In this document: one piece after another, positions 46,639 to 61,354 of the stretch
Position numbering within the stretch: position 1 is the stretch's first letter
Layout: the number at the start of each line of letters is the position of its first letter
Assembly: GCF_027580225.2 (NCBI RefSeq)
Contig: NC_073361.2
Location: forward strand, 17,741,001 to 17,805,000
Direction of reading: 5' to 3'
DNA length: 64,000 nt
Origin: Misgurnus anguillicaudatus
Taxonomy: Eukaryota > Chordata > Actinopteri > Cypriniformes > Cobitidae
Program-made: the position numbers and the translations under genes
The notes under the pieces: generated by a model
Databases searched by the model: none
Told to the model about the DNA's origin: nothing
Seen by the model: the letters and a program-made list of their open reading frames with translations, nothing else

Positions 46639-47261
46639 GTATCTCATGCCGATCCGTAGTCTCTTATGGAACGGCTGAAATTCCACAAGGGGGCGTATTT
46701 GTTCCTCAGACGTTGCACAATAAACGTGACATCCAAATATATTCATTATAAATCGTGAATGAAAAGTGAGATTCGAACGAATGTCCGTTAGTGAACAAAT
46801 TGTATACACTATTTATATCGTATTTCGGTCAGAAAAGTCAAGATTGTGAGATGAACAAATCGTTTTGGATTAAAAGGCTTGGATTTTCCATTTCCTTGGA
46901 CTTTTGGGGATTTATGAACAATTTGTTTTGGACAATTTCACCGAAGCGGATAAAGGGAAGATTTTGAAGGTAAGTAAATATCCTAAATCGGCGCCGCAAC
47001 TAGATTACAGTTTTATGACTGCTAAAAATCATATTATGCTTTGTGTGTGCGCTTAATGGAAACCCGAAAGTCTAAGCTTTCCAACGCTGTGCCGCATGAC
47101 CGTATATTTTGAAGATTTAATGCTTCAAAGTTACAATGACGTAATGCAGCCTCACGTGCAAGAGAGGGGGTGTACCGTGTATGGCACAGTGTTCCTTATC
47201 AGGTTAACTGACAGTGTAATGCGATACATTGAAAAGCCATAGCCATTCAATACAGTTGAAA

Positions 47262-47470
47262 AAAATGCATTAAAGAAATTGTGCAAAACTTTGATAAGCA
47301 GTATGAACTGCCAGATAAAACATACATTTCCAAATTCCAAATTTAGGGAAGTGAAGGATGCTATTCTTAAAAATCTGTAAGGAATTTTTTTTTGAAGCCA
47401 CTACAGACATGTGGTCCAGTACTAATGACCTTGGTAGGATCATGTGTGAAAATAATTTAATGAACAAACA
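47262..47470 (+). pseudogene. hAT transposase relic of element I
   Basis: Broken frames on the + strand read QNFDKQYELPDKTYIS, then after a frameshift EVKDAILKNL, a stop, and GIFFEATTDMWSSTND. These match the pre-catalytic and TTD-W-S segment typical of hAT transposases. At least one frameshift and one stop codon interrupt it. Confidence 0.6.
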
Positions 47471-48073
47471 AAAATAATTAAATGTCAAATCAATAAAACA
47501 GACAATTAATCGTCAAAGCCCTAAACAATTATTTGTCATGATCGTCACAATTAATTAGTCAAATAACCGTCAGCCAAATTCCATAACCGTGACAGCCCTA
47601 ATCCACATGGCTTCAATGGGTTAATAAAGGTCTTCTGCGGGTAATCGATACAATTTCAATCTTTAAACTATAATAACTAGCTTCCGGTATCGGTGCCATC
47701 TTGGACTCATATGGAGTTTTAGCATAGTGAGCATTAGTTGCCACGGGTACGGTGCGCAGTGACTGGAAGCTATTATATTTTTTAAAGTTTAAAATATGGA
47801 TATTTTTCTTACAATACCACATCGATTACCCACAAAAGACCTTTATTAACCCCTTGGAGCCATGTGGATTACCTCTGTGAAGGATGGATGCACTTTTTTG
47901 GGTTTAAGGTCAGACGTTGTTCCCTGATCCCTGTTTTCTCCCATTATAAAATTGGAAAAGCAAGTACATTTACTAAAATAACTCTGAAAGATGATGGACA
48001 TGTGTATCTTGGATTGCTTGAGGGTGAATAAATCATTGGGTAATTTTGATTTTTGGTTGGGGTATCGCTTTAA

Positions 48074-49687
48074 GTTCATTTCAGTGTGAAATATTCATAC
48101 AATCAGAAATCAGGTTTTAAGTGTAAATACTTCTGAACCGTAAACATTTCTGATATTCTCTTCCAGTCCAAACTTCCCAGCCATATTCCTAAAATAAGTA
48201 AAGGTTATAATCCTATTCATCATGTCTGAAACAGTTCAGACAGTGACATATAGTCTGTATCTCAGCTGGCTAAGCCTCAGAAAAGCTGCACTAGGTTGAT
48301 ATAAAGACAAATGGATAAATAAAACAAATAATCCCTCTTTTTTTTTCTTTAAGCATCACTCCAGAAGCTTCTCATACAGGGGTCAATGATTTCAGCTCAC
48401 CTCCAACCTACCAGAACAGGAAAAGCTCCTGGAAAATCACCTGACCATGGGACTATTCACCACGCCCCAGCGAGTCCCGCTCAGGTACACAGAGGTGAAT
48501 GATGTCTGATGGGCTTCACATCCTCCTTCATGGTACCTTGAGTGTCCCCAGGGACCTCTGTCAGTTATGATGGAGTCACTGCTGAGGTAGTTGTTTAGCG
48601 CTGTGCTTTCTTTTTGTTTTAATGCCTCCATCGGGGGCCAAACTTGACAAACGGTTGTTTGGTGATGGATGCATGTTGTGTAACAAGGCTGGACATGGTC
48701 CTGTGGTGACCAGCTTGGGCGCCGAGGCAAACATTTTAGAGAAGGAATAGTGTTTATCCCCTTGCTCTGCCAAAACATGTTCAGCATACAGTATAAAGGC
48801 ACACAGGACCAGGTTAAGGGGTTTTAACTTTAATAGATGGTTGCTTGGCATCTTAATCATTAGACTTCTCAAAGCTTTAATCAAGAGTCTGGAATTATAT
48901 ACAGGACGCTCTTTGATTTAAGAGAGTTCCCAGAAACCTCTTTGTCCTTTTTATAGGTGCAATAATGGCATATTATCACACTTATAGACTTGTGATTTGA
49001 TTACTCATAAGTTTCTGGCTAATGAAGACAGTAGATAACATTGAAGGATTAAGGTTTTAGCACATTTAAACCTGATAATGACTTTCTGCATTATACAAAT
49101 GTAAATGTTTTATTCGCAGTCGATCTCTATGGTGTCTCTATGGTGGTCACAATATGTCATTCATGGAATATAATCCTCTGGCTTTCATGCAAGCAGTTGC
49201 ACTTATATTGGACCAGTCTTTAAGTTTCCTATGGCCCTCTATTACAAATAGGGCATTATACCGAAATCATTACATATTCTAGCACCAGAGAAAAGACCTT
49301 TTCCCAAAGCAGCACTGCATCACAGGCGAGTACAATTAAATCCTGTACCCTATATTCCAAAATATTAGACCTGATGGGGCTCTATTAGGCTAGATTTATT
49401 AGAATATGTATGCACGTGGTAGATTAATATAACAAGCAATGTAAGTTAATAAAAAAGAGGATTACTCATTCCCTGGGCTTTTTTGTGAGAGGTTCTTTTT
49501 GCCAAGGGAACAATGCAAAAATAAAAATGTTTTGCTTTTTGCTTGCCTTTAAAAGGATTTGCATGTCTCTTTTTAACAAATTTAGCTAATTAAATTTAAT
49601 CAGTCAATTATATTAAACTTTCTCCAATAGTTTAGTTAATCTACTAAACTGTTGATGGTATACCAAAGATAATTGGTAAAGTATATA
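48074..49687. other. No gene recognised
   Basis: About 1.6 kb without a supported exon or repeat. The overlapping minus-strand frames at 48437-48884 lack any recognisable domain. Confidence 0.4.
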
Positions 49688-49920
49688 CTTTCTCAGACAG
49701 GGATTAGCTTAATCCAGGACTAGGCCTTAATTTAATTAGGAAATATAACTAGTTTTAACAAACATGCCTTACTAAAAACATTACCTGTGTGCATTTTGTT
49801 GCAAAAAAAGGGCCCTGATGTATTTTAAGATATGTAAGTGCAAGTTGTTTTCAGTTTGGACAGCTCTTAAAAATGTTTTAGTCTAGGACTAGTCTAATCC
49901 CTGTCCGGGAAACCGCCCCT
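49688..49920. mobile_element. Family F palindromic element
   Basis: CAGACAGGGATTAGCTTAATCC on the left and CTAATCCCTGTCCGGGAAAC followed by CGCCCCT on the right, with the ACATGCCTTACTAAAAACAT centre. Confidence 0.8.
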
Positions 49921-49998
49921 ATATGTATAATCGCAAACCTATGCTGGGTTGTTGTTGTTACCCAACCACGGGACAGTACATAAATAATGTGTGTTAGA

Positions 49999-51640
<1,642 letters not shown>

Positions 51641-51779
51641 TCAAAAACACTAATTAGAAAATATCATTAAAGTAGAAAGAAAATATAGATTTATAGGCAC
51701 ATCTTCTCATTCAAATGTTAATTTTAAAATAAGCGTCGGCGACAAAACAGAACGCGTCCAACTGTTATCAGTATGCGCT

Positions 51780-51837
51780 CGTCAGGAACGCTCTAGTGTC
51801 GCGTCGCGCCGCAGAGTAGACACGGGGGCGCTCAGTT

Positions 51838-51891
<54 letters not shown>

Positions 51892-52174
51892 GGGCGCGCT
51901 TCACACACAAACTGTACACATAGTGAGTTAAACTCGTCAGGTCTGCTCCACGTTTCCTGTCGCTCCCGGTCTCACTTTTGGGAAAGTAGTGGAGGGATTT
52001 GTTGCAGACTTGGTCATGTGTGAATGCTCTCTCTTCTACAGCGGGGTATAGAGGGGGAGAAACCTGCACTCTCACGGACTAAGACCACTGCGGACTGGAG
52101 AGATTTTGGGATTTACACGTTTACGATTCCCGTTACAGGCAGAACTCGTTGACTCTTAGCTTCTTCTCATCTAG
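51780..52174 (+). promoter_or_regulatory. Probable promoter and 5' UTR of a gene running off the window
   Basis: A locally GC- and CpG-richer stretch (GTCGCGTCGCGCCGC, GACGGGCGCGC) with a TC microsatellite at 51837-51889. It leads without a recognisable TATA box to the small coding exon at 52175. Confidence 0.5.
51837..51889. repeat. (TC)n microsatellite
   Basis: About 50 bp of CT dinucleotides within the putative promoter. Confidence 0.97.
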
Positions 52175-52207
52175 ATGCACAGGAGGAATATCGCGGGACT
52201 TATTTTG
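52175..52207 (+). CDS. Putative first coding exon of an unidentified gene (partial)
   Basis: ATG followed by ten codons (MHRRNIAGLIL), directly after an in-frame TAG, ending at a strong donor (TTG|GTAAGTGA). A basic start and then hydrophobic residues look like the beginning of a signal peptide or anchor, so the product may be secreted or on the cell surface. The rest of the gene would lie beyond 64000, which implies a first intron of at least 11.8 kb. Too short to identify. The start codon context is poor (T at -3), so an alternative is a wholly non-coding first exon. Confidence 0.4.
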
Positions 52208-54457
52208 GTAAGTGACTCGTTTTATGCTTTTTTTCTATTACACTCTTCAATGTCAAAACGGGAAAACGTTCAACTATGAAGCAAAAATAACAGCTTTATG
52301 TGATGTGATATGAGACTGCAGCGGTACTATTTCATTTATTTGTAAAATGGCAAGATTGATCTGCCATTTTTTTGCAATACATTAGTACACGAGGACAAGT
52401 GTTTATTTTAGCACGCTGTATTTTCAAGCATTAGTTCAGCCTAAACACTATTCTGCATACAATTATTTGCATTACAACTTATTTACCCACATAATATTCT
52501 TTTTAATAGAGAAATACATTTTGACAAAATATTTGTTTGTTTGTTTTGTGGAAGAACTTTTGCGAATATAAGCTTATGTACCGCATGGTGGCGCTGTATC
52601 AGAGTAAATTCACATTGTTTCATTGAGATAAAGCGCAATAAAGTGTTACGTCTTAATCAATCACTTGACACATTATCAGATTATTTTATTATAGGCTTCA
52701 ACAATCTTTCTTTTTTCCATATAAATTGATTCATAATATATTCAATAATATTCCATATTAGCATGCAGCTGAAGCTTATTGCAGTTTAAACACTATATTT
52801 ATTTATTTATTGGTATTTATTAAGTTCATATAGTGTGCACTTCTCTGTTTTATAACTGTATATTGAAATATATGTTTTTTACTTTAAAACATCCACCAAT
52901 TGATGTATGCTATAAACTTTTCAGTGTGCCTAAAACATATAATTGATTTCCAGCATTTTGACCTCTGCAGCGAGTCCACCACACTGCTGTTTTCTATGCA
53001 TCAGGTCACATTTAATGCACTACTGAATGTGTCAGGTCATTAAGCATAATAGCATAAATGTTGGACATATTCACTCAAACACGTGCGGCAATCGTCAAAT
53101 ATATTATTTTTAGTCATTTGCTGTATGATCTTTATCTGAAGGGGCAAAATTACCATTTAAAGTAGTTTGGGCAGCAAATGCATTTGCTTAATGACTCTGA
53201 ACACTTTTGGCATTCTTGGAAGCAGTAGCTCACCTGTAGAGCTGTGGCTTTCAGGAGGGGTCCAAAGACTATAACATTACCAGTTTTACCCATGCATCAA
53301 AAAAACACATTGTCCAACCGAGTATTTGATGATATTTAGATTTCCGAATTTGCTTTAGTCTAAGAAAATAATAGAATTGTTTGATTTTCTTTCGTTTTTT
53401 GCATTTAGGCACATAGTGCGACTTTACGACTAGTGCATAAGTATAATATATCACCAGCATACTTCTGGAAAAACGTGACCCTAGTCCAGATGGTTAAATT
53501 ACTTTTAGATCATAGAAGTGCGCGAGTCCTCCTGCAAAGGTACGGACATTAATGTCCCATAGGACAAAGTAGCTCGGGAATGTAAAGTAAAAAAGTGCTG
53601 AATTCTAAAAGAGTATGATGAGATTCCTTCAGGCAATGAGACTGGTTCAGATTACACCACAGGTTTAACACTGTCTATGGACATATTCAAGTAAATCTTA
53701 GCACCTTTCAGGTTAGTTTAATTTAAACTGCATTTTAAATTTAACACTGTTTCTGCCCTAAAGAGTATTAAGTGTTCATGAATGCATTAGTTCAGAAAAT
53801 AATATAATAAAACTAAATAAGATATAAAGATAACATCATAACTATCCAGTGTGCTATACAAAACACATTTCTTTTTAAAAGGCTTGTGGGCATCTTTAGT
53901 CATTTGAGGAGCACTTGGGGAATTCCCTTGAATATATATTTGTGGTTTGCCTGTCCCAGCCCTCTTGTCTATATATTTAGCGTGCAACTCCCTCCCAAAA
54001 AACAGCTGTGGTAGTTTTTGGAGGTGACCGGGGCACTGGCTATCACTGTATTACCCTTGTAGAGCAAGTCATGCTTGAGGAACAGCTGGCCTAAGAGAAT
54101 ACAGGTCGAGATTAATGATGCGCTAACTTATTCAAGTGTGTGTGGCCCTATCTACCACATCAGTCTGAGAATGGATGGTTGCCATGGATACCGAAAGCAC
54201 AACCTTGATGGCAGACCGGCGAGGTCCATGTGACAACAATGCCAGTCACTGAGGAGGAGAATGTGTAACACGAGATGTTTTATTGACATTGTCCTAGCTA
54301 CTGAAGAAAATTAAACAACTTTGTTGTATGAAAACATGGGCTATTATATCAGAACTGGGTTAACTGAGGTTGGTTAGATATAGTAACAAATCTGTTTTCA
54401 CCATAACCTGTATTTTACATATTACATTACATTTACGCAGATGCTTTTATCCAGCCC

Positions 54458-54976
54458 AGTCTCCTGAAAATGCGCACAAATAGCACGAAGTGCAAAACCC
54501 GTGCAACACACACGCCAAACTCCACTTTGGCGTGCATATGATACGCAAGTCCTTCCCATTCACTTAAACGGGGCATCTTTTTTTGTCGTTTCTCAATTTT
54601 TTTGCTATTTTTCACCATTCTCGCTTGGGTTTAGGGTTAGAACAACTTTTTGTTATATAAAAATGACATCCTAACCCAAACCCCAATTCTAACCCCAACT
54701 CCAAGCGACAATGGCTTAAATATGGACAAAAACATTGAGAAACCTGTATATTAAATAACCTTATTTAGCAAATCTAAATTCTAACCCTAAACCCAAGCGA
54801 AAATGGTTTAAAAAACAAAAAAAATTGAGAAAACAATAAATAAAACGACAAAAAAAGATGCCCCGTTTAAGTGAATGGGAAGGACTTGCGTATCATATGC
54901 ACGCCAAAGTGGAATTTGGCGTATGTATTGCACGAGTTTTACACTTCGTGCTATTTATACGCAACCTCAGGAGACT
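54458..54976. mobile_element. Palindromic element, about 520 bp
   Basis: AGTCTCCTGAAAATGCGCAC at the left pairs with GCAACCTCAGGAGACT at the right. The arms also share AAGTCCTTCCCATTCACTT and ACGGGGCATCTTTTTTTGTC with their complements. Both arms encode the same peptide (MPRLSEWEGLAYHMHAKVEF), on opposite strands, which shows that these frames are repeat-derived. Confidence 0.9.
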
Positions 54977-55008
54977 AGGTAGCAGCATCCTAAGCGACAT
55001 TGTTGTTG

Positions 55009-55067
<59 letters not shown>
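55009..55067. repeat. (GT)n microsatellite
   Basis: Uninterrupted GT dinucleotides for about 58 bp. Confidence 0.97.
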
Positions 55068-55070
<3 letters not shown>

Positions 55071-55688
55071 CAGTTACAATTTATTTTATGGTATATTTGT
55101 TACAATGTCATTATATATAAAGAGGTCAGTTGCAAAAATTATGAGTGGCTCATCAGGCTCATGTTTAGGTTCAGTAATTTAACATTAATGGTAATGACAA
55201 TGTTTTCAGTCAGTATGAAGTCAGTTATAAGTCAGTATGAAATGCCTTATTTTCACAAATGTCACTTTAGTCATTTCATTGATATTTTACAAATTTGAAT
55301 GTCTTTCACTGCAAAACCCTCTAAGTGCATGGCAAAAACCTCCACTTCTAATAAAAATCCACTTCTTTGAATTTCTGTCACAAAGAGCCACCATATTGAG
55401 TGTTGCATTAAATTATGTTTTTTAATAACATATATGAGATTGTATCTACAAATTATTAATCCAAATGGCGTGTTTGTGACGTTTGATCATTCTCGCGGAA
55501 GGTCTGCGCTCTTTAAAATGAGCTAACAAAATATTTCTTATCAATATTTAAAGAGCAACTATTGCATTGCTAAAACAATGTTATTTTGTGTATTTGTTAT
55601 AATACAATGTGTTTGCATTGTTTATGGTTCAAAAAACTTATTTTCCACATACCGTACTAGGGGTGGGCTATAAACCGGGAGACGCGTG

Positions 55689-56437
55689 GTCTTTTAGTTT
55701 TTTTCAACGGAGTTTCAAAGGACTATAAACAATCCCAAACGAGGCATAAGTGTCTTATCTAGCAAAACGATTGTCATTTTTAACAAGAAAAATAACAAAT
55801 ATACACTTTTAAAGCACAACTTCTCGTCTAGATCCGGTCCAGCACGACCTAACGTAAATGCGTTGTGACGTAGGGAGGTCACGTGTTACATATATGAAAT
55901 GCACATTTGCGGACCATTTTAAACAAAAACTGACACAAAGACATTAATTAGTATCAGTTGACATACAACAACGTAGGAACGGTCCTCTTTCTCCACACTT
56001 GTAAACACTGGGGCGGAGTTTCGCGTTCGTGTTCTGTGACCTCTTGACGTCATGACGTATTGCGTGGGGTCGCGCTGGCGCATCACGACCGGATCTCGAC
56101 GAGAAGTTGTGCTTTGGAGGTGTGTATTTGTTGTTTTTCTTGTCAAAAATGACAATTGTTTTGCTAGATAAGACCCTTATGCCTCGTTTGGGATTGTTTA
56201 TAGTCCTTTGAAACTCCGTTGAAAAAAACTGTTACGTGTTGAGTTAAGTGTTAATTGTTGGTGTCTATTAAAGTCCATTAAAATGAGAAAAATCCTGCAA
56301 TGTTTTCCTCAACAAACATAATTTCTTCTCGACTGAACAAAGAAAGACATCAACATTTTGGATGACATGGTGGTGAGTAAATTATCTGGATTTTTTTTTT
56401 TTTTAAGAAAATTGAATATTCCTTTAATATCATCTTT
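55689..56437. mobile_element. Family B palindrome, copy 3 (left end lost)
   Basis: Shares GAGGCATAAGTGTCTTATC, GCACATTTGCGGACCATTTT and GGTCCTCTTTCTCCACACTT with the other two copies. The right end is present (ending TATTCCTTTAA), while the left arm starts inside the element at GGAGTTTCAAAGG. Confidence 0.8.
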
Positions 56438-56854
56438 ACTACCTTATCAATACAAGCTGAATCTGATCCAGTTGAATGCTGATGACCAAGTTGATCTATC
56501 AACTTGAGCAGGTTTAACAGATTGGTAAGGAGGATATTAAAACATTAAAACCATATCTGGATTTGTGAGTGTAGCAACAACAAACAAAAAGCGCCACTCT
56601 GCACTGCTCAAAACTTGCGTTTGAATCATGGTTTAGTCAGTAGTAAATTCTTTAAATATGAAAACATAGACTACTTGCATGCTGTCAGTCAGAAGCAAGT
56701 GGAATTAAGATAATGAACGTCGTGTCCACGTCGTGTAAACTTTTGCCTACAATCCGAGTGTTTGTGATTTACATTGGAAACGATAACTCCGCATCATTGT
56801 TTATTTTGGGGTTTGTACCTTTTGCATATCGTTAACATGTACTAATTCCCACGT

Positions 56855-57081
56855 ACACTGTAAAAAATACTATGCTGCCATAAAAAAATTTGTTGAATCA
56901 ACTCGGATTTACAAGTCATTTCAACTTACTATTATTTATCTTGACTAGAGATGATTGAGTTGAGTTCCTGTGAGACTTTTCTCAACTATAAGTTATGACA
57001 ACTCATCTCTGTTGACATGACTTGTAAATCTGAGTTGATTTTACAAAACTTTTTAAGGCAGCAAAGTATTTTTACAGTGTA
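56855..57081. mobile_element. Palindromic MITE with TACACTGTAAAAA ends
   Basis: TACACTGTAAAAAATACT at the left and GTATTTTTACAGTGTA at the right. Inner arms TTGAATCAACTCGGATTTAC and GTAAATCTGAGTTGATTTTA also pair. Confidence 0.85.
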
Positions 57082-58756
57082 GGAAATGTAAAATTGTGAA
57101 TCTGATAATTGGTGCTCTTTAATGTTCCTCACCTTACTTATGAGGTAAATAGCTACAATAAGCGGGATAATGTACAGGCGGGTCTTATTTCTGCTATAAC
57201 AACCGGCTGCCTATACATTATTCCTTACTTACTTTCTAATGGCCATTTAATTACAAAAGCAGTGTGTTTTAATGGTTATTATCCTTAAGAACCTTTAGGT
57301 CTGAATAAAGTAACTTCCCTGAAATTCAGTTGATCAGTTTATGGGCAAATGTTATCTGTTGCATACATTTTTCCCATCACTATACTAGTGTGAATGTACA
57401 ATATTGTAATGACAGCTCATTCAGTCTGTAACAATGCCAGATTTGAGCATGACTACAGTAACAGACTGCCTTTGTTCTGGTGGATGCTTTCAAAATGAGT
57501 TTTTGAAATATTTGTTACAAATATTTAAAGGCGAGTCTGCTTTTCATTGAACGTGAAAGAATGTTTTAATGCTCGTGCTTTGCTGGAAACAATGATATGT
57601 CCACATGTCAGTGTTGATTAACACCATCTCTCCATGCCGGCTGAAATGCTTACTTAGTCCTAAAACCACAAAGCCTCGTTTTACGCTGCTTTTGCTGTCA
57701 TTTTAATCACAATCCATGCACTGACAGATCTGTGTATAAGCTTTGTTCATATAAAATACTTCTTTTTGTAAATTCTAAATAAGGGCGCGAGTTTCACCAC
57801 TGCTTACTGAGCGGGTCAACTTTATAACCCCATCAGAACTTCAGTTGTTATTCTTAGGAAAGACTTGGACGGTGACCTGTTTATATTTAAAACAGTGGAC
57901 CTTATGTTCCAACAAAAAAGGGAATTGGAGAAGGTAGCACCATGCAGTTTTTGGGACTGTTGTTTCAGGAGTTTAGTTTATTATTGTGATGGCAGAAGTT
58001 TCTTCAGCCTGAATCATGAGTTGTCAGTGTTTCTGAAAATGATTTTCCATGGTTTCTAGGCTCAGTTTTACTGGCTCATAATTTTTATGTGACCGAATGA
58101 TATTACGCTACCAGTGAAGGGTTCATTTCACCGCTTTGAGTGACTCGTTTACTGGATGTCTGAATGAGCTGCAGTGATGTGTTCCTGTCGTGATGTATTA
58201 CAGGATACACACTAAACTGGATTTCAGGAGACTTTCAGTCGTATCGCTGATGTGTGTTTTATGCTTCGCTTTTGATTTACATTGTTTACGGATGTAAAGA
58301 GCAGGTTTGTGGTTGACGGTTGTTTTAAAATTGTATGGACAAAAATTATTTTGTGGTTGCGGTCGATTTATGTCAAGCTGTTGAAGATTGCCATACGGTC
58401 CGTTGCTATTGGGACCTTGTTCTTGTACTAAATTTTATATATGTGGTCTTTTGACTTATGGCATAATATACTTAATGGGCCATTAATGATTTGGATGCTA
58501 AACAGGCAGATGATTCAATCACTTTATGAAACACCTGCCTTTCCTTTCAATCATTTAAAGAGGTATTAACAGCACAAAAATGTCAGGGATAGTGTAAATT
58601 GACATATCTGAGTGTTATTTATAAGGGATAAAGTTTGCTACACTTTCAATAGACTACAGATCAAAAGTTTCTCATTTTTTATCTGAAGACATGAAAGTTT
58701 TGTATACTGTGCCAACCATTTATTTATTTATTTAAAAAAATACTTCAATATTTTTT

Positions 58757-59702
58757 TTGATTACATCAAAAATAGTATTTTCAAAATTATGACTTTGATA
58801 CGAGTCGTATTTTGCAATTCACATTAATATTTTTTTTCCTTTTTGAAGCTTGAAGCTACTAGCACCTGTTAACTTTTATTATATAAAAAAGAATAAGATC
58901 AGAGCTAAACATTTTCTTTGGTGTCTAAGTTTGTACAGCCAAAACTGTTCCAGATTTGGAAACGCATCACTATAATAGCAGTACAAACTTACATTCAATA
59001 AAAAAAATAACGTTTTTAAAGGGACATTTCATTTTTTTTTTGAAAATATGCTCATTTTCCAGCTCCCCTAGAGTTAAACATTTGATTTTTACCGTTTGGG
59101 AATCCATTCAGCTAATCTCCTGGTCTGGGGCTACCACTTTTAGCATAGCTTAGCACAATCCATTGAATCTAATTAGACCATTAGCATCACGCAAAAAATA
59201 ACCAAAGAGTTTCAATATTTTTATCTATCTATCTATCTAATTTTTTTTCATTACATCAAAAATAGTATTTTCAAAATTATGACTTTGATACGAGTCGTAT
59301 TTTGCAATTCACATTAATCATTTTTTCCTTTTTGAAGCTTGAAGCTCCTAGCACCTATTAACTTTTATTATATGAAAAAGAATCAGATCAGAGCTAAGTT
59401 TGGTGTCTAAGTTTGTACAGCCAAAACTGTTCCAGATTTGGAAACGCATCCCTATAATAGCAGTACAAACTTACATTCAATAAAAAAATGAACGTCTTTA
59501 AAGGGACACTCCACTTTTTTTGAAGATATGCTCATTTTCTAGCTCCCCTAGAGTTAAACATTTGATTCTTACCGTTTTGGAAACCACCCAGCTGATCTCC
59601 GGGTCTGGCGCCAGCACTTCCAGCATAGCCTAGCACAATACACCGAACCCGACTAGACCATTAGCATCGCGCCATAAAATAACCATAGCGTTTCAATATT
59701 TT
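58757..59702 (+). repeat. Tandem direct duplication, about 460-bp unit
   Basis: 58757-59222 and 59243-59702 share long identical stretches (ATTTTGCAATTCACATTAAT, CCAAAACTGTTCCAGATTTG, CTCCCCTAGAGTTAAACATT) in the same order. They are separated by a short (CTAT)n run. Confidence 0.85.
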
Positions 59703-60016
59703 TCCTATTTAAAACTTGACTCTTCTGTAGTTACATTGTGTACTAAGACAGACATAAAATGAAAAGTTGCGATTTTCTAAAAATAGAAAATAGTCCCCTT
59801 GGTTACTTTCAATGCAGGGGACTATTTCCGTTGGTTATTTTTAGCGCAATGCTAATGGTCTAATCAGATTCAATGGATTGTGCTAAGCTATGCTAAAAGT
59901 GCTAGCGCCAGACCCGGATATCAGCTGAATGGATTTCAAAACGGTAAAAAGGAAATGTTTAACTCTAGGGGAGCTGGAAAATTAGCATATTTTCAAAAAA
60001 GTGGAATGTCCCTTTA
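59018..60016. mobile_element. Inverted-repeat element overlapping the duplication
   Basis: AAAGGGACA...CTCCCCTAGAGTTAAACA at 59018 and 59500 is inverted at 59780-60016 (TGTTTAACTCTAGGGGAGCT ... TGTCCCTTTA). The element's left arm is therefore present twice and its right arm once. Confidence 0.75.
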
Positions 60017-60838
60017 ACTTTTGATCGGTAGTGTATCAGACACGTCAGTCTATTCACATCATTGCAAACGTTTGATTTTAAGTTTTTTTGTGGCGTAAAT
60101 GTAACGGAAAAGAAATCATATGTCAGTTAGTCTTCCTCTCATCAAAATGTTTTGTATCCAACTACATAAACCGGATTGAAATGATGTTGGCTGCATATCA
60201 GAATCATTCATCGAAACGCCGTACAGCCGAACACCAATAAAAATCACATTAAAGAAAACTTTTCCATTCAAGTAAACACGATTACTCTCAGCAGTCTGAT
60301 TTTTTTGTATAGAGAAAAGCCTCAGATTCTAATGCCGTGTAAGTGAAGAGCTCCTGATGGATTCTAACAGCATTGTGACCAAGGGCTGTATGGGGAGAGT
60401 GATGCAGATAGCGAGAAAGCACTTAATATGTATTTAGGGCTTTTTCAGATAGAGCTGTAGTCTACCTCATCCCCTGCTGCTCTGAAAGCTTGTGTCTGGC
60501 TGAGAACAACATCCATCTCTGTCTGGGGTCTTGCTTGGGAAAATGTGGTGTAGCAGATAGGGGGAGTGTAGATTGATTCTTGAAGCCGAGACTTTGCTTT
60601 GGGGTGAAGAAGGTCTACGTTTAAAAAAAAGAGGCTCTAATGAGATGCTTTGGAAGGTGGTCTGCGTGACATCGCCGCTTTTGTTTTAACACCATCTAAC
60701 TCTTGTTTTTCTCGCTTTCTTTTCCTGTGAGGTGAGGCAGGATGATTTAGGTTCTGTGTCAGTTCTAGCTTTGAATTTCTGCACAGGTACTTTCTTTAGT
60801 CCGATACGTCAAACTGTCAATGAAGTTTTACATGGAAG

Positions 60839-60967
<129 letters not shown>

Positions 60968-61354
60968 GTCAGGCACCACCTATATATACCATATCTTTCC
61001 TCATATATAAAAAAGTACCACTATGCCACATCAGAGGATGAGTCAAACTCTGTACTTGCTTCTTTGACATTTGATATTTGTGATGTCCTGCTGTGCGTCT
61101 GTGCTATCCAAATCTGAGGAAGTGTCAGGGGACTTGACATCCCTGACAGGTGACGAGTCCACGGGCTCAAGGAAGCCAATGTAGTCAGACAGGACGTGAC
61201 AGGAAGTGAGTTAAAGTTAAAATGCTCTCCTTCATAAAAAATAACATCCAAAACAAAGTATAAACAGCCACTACACGTGGCCTGTACATGTGCTATGAAA
61301 GCTGTTGTTTTTTTACTTTAAATAAATGTGTATCTAGCAAAGTATTTTGTTTTC

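Larger units (their letters stand above)
42663..47600. mobile_element. hAT-like element I (TAGGGCTGTCA ends), interrupted
   Basis: Starts TAGGGCTGTCAC and ends GTGACAGCCCTA, an exact 12-bp inverted repeat. Its own sequence comprises 42663-42673 and 46116-47600; the rest is a later insertion (element K). A transposase relic lies at 47262-47470. Only a short AAT/TAAT flank duplication is visible where element G is cut, less than the 8 bp expected of hAT. Confidence 0.7.
42441..48073. mobile_element. Palindromic element G, outer shell of a transposon nest
   Basis: 42441-42662 (TTAAAGACATACTTCACCC ... GTTCCCTGATCCCTG complement ... CACAGATGTAA) is the inverse of 47842-48073. 47601-47840 forms the rest of the palindrome (ATTAATAAAGGTCTT-type arms around a loop). 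Everything between 42663 and 47600 was inserted into its left arm. Confidence 0.75.

Noticed and set aside
54858..55298. Open frame of 146 codons with a run of Cys-Val
   Set aside because: It starts in one arm of a palindromic element (the other arm encodes the same peptide on the other strand) and runs through a GT microsatellite.
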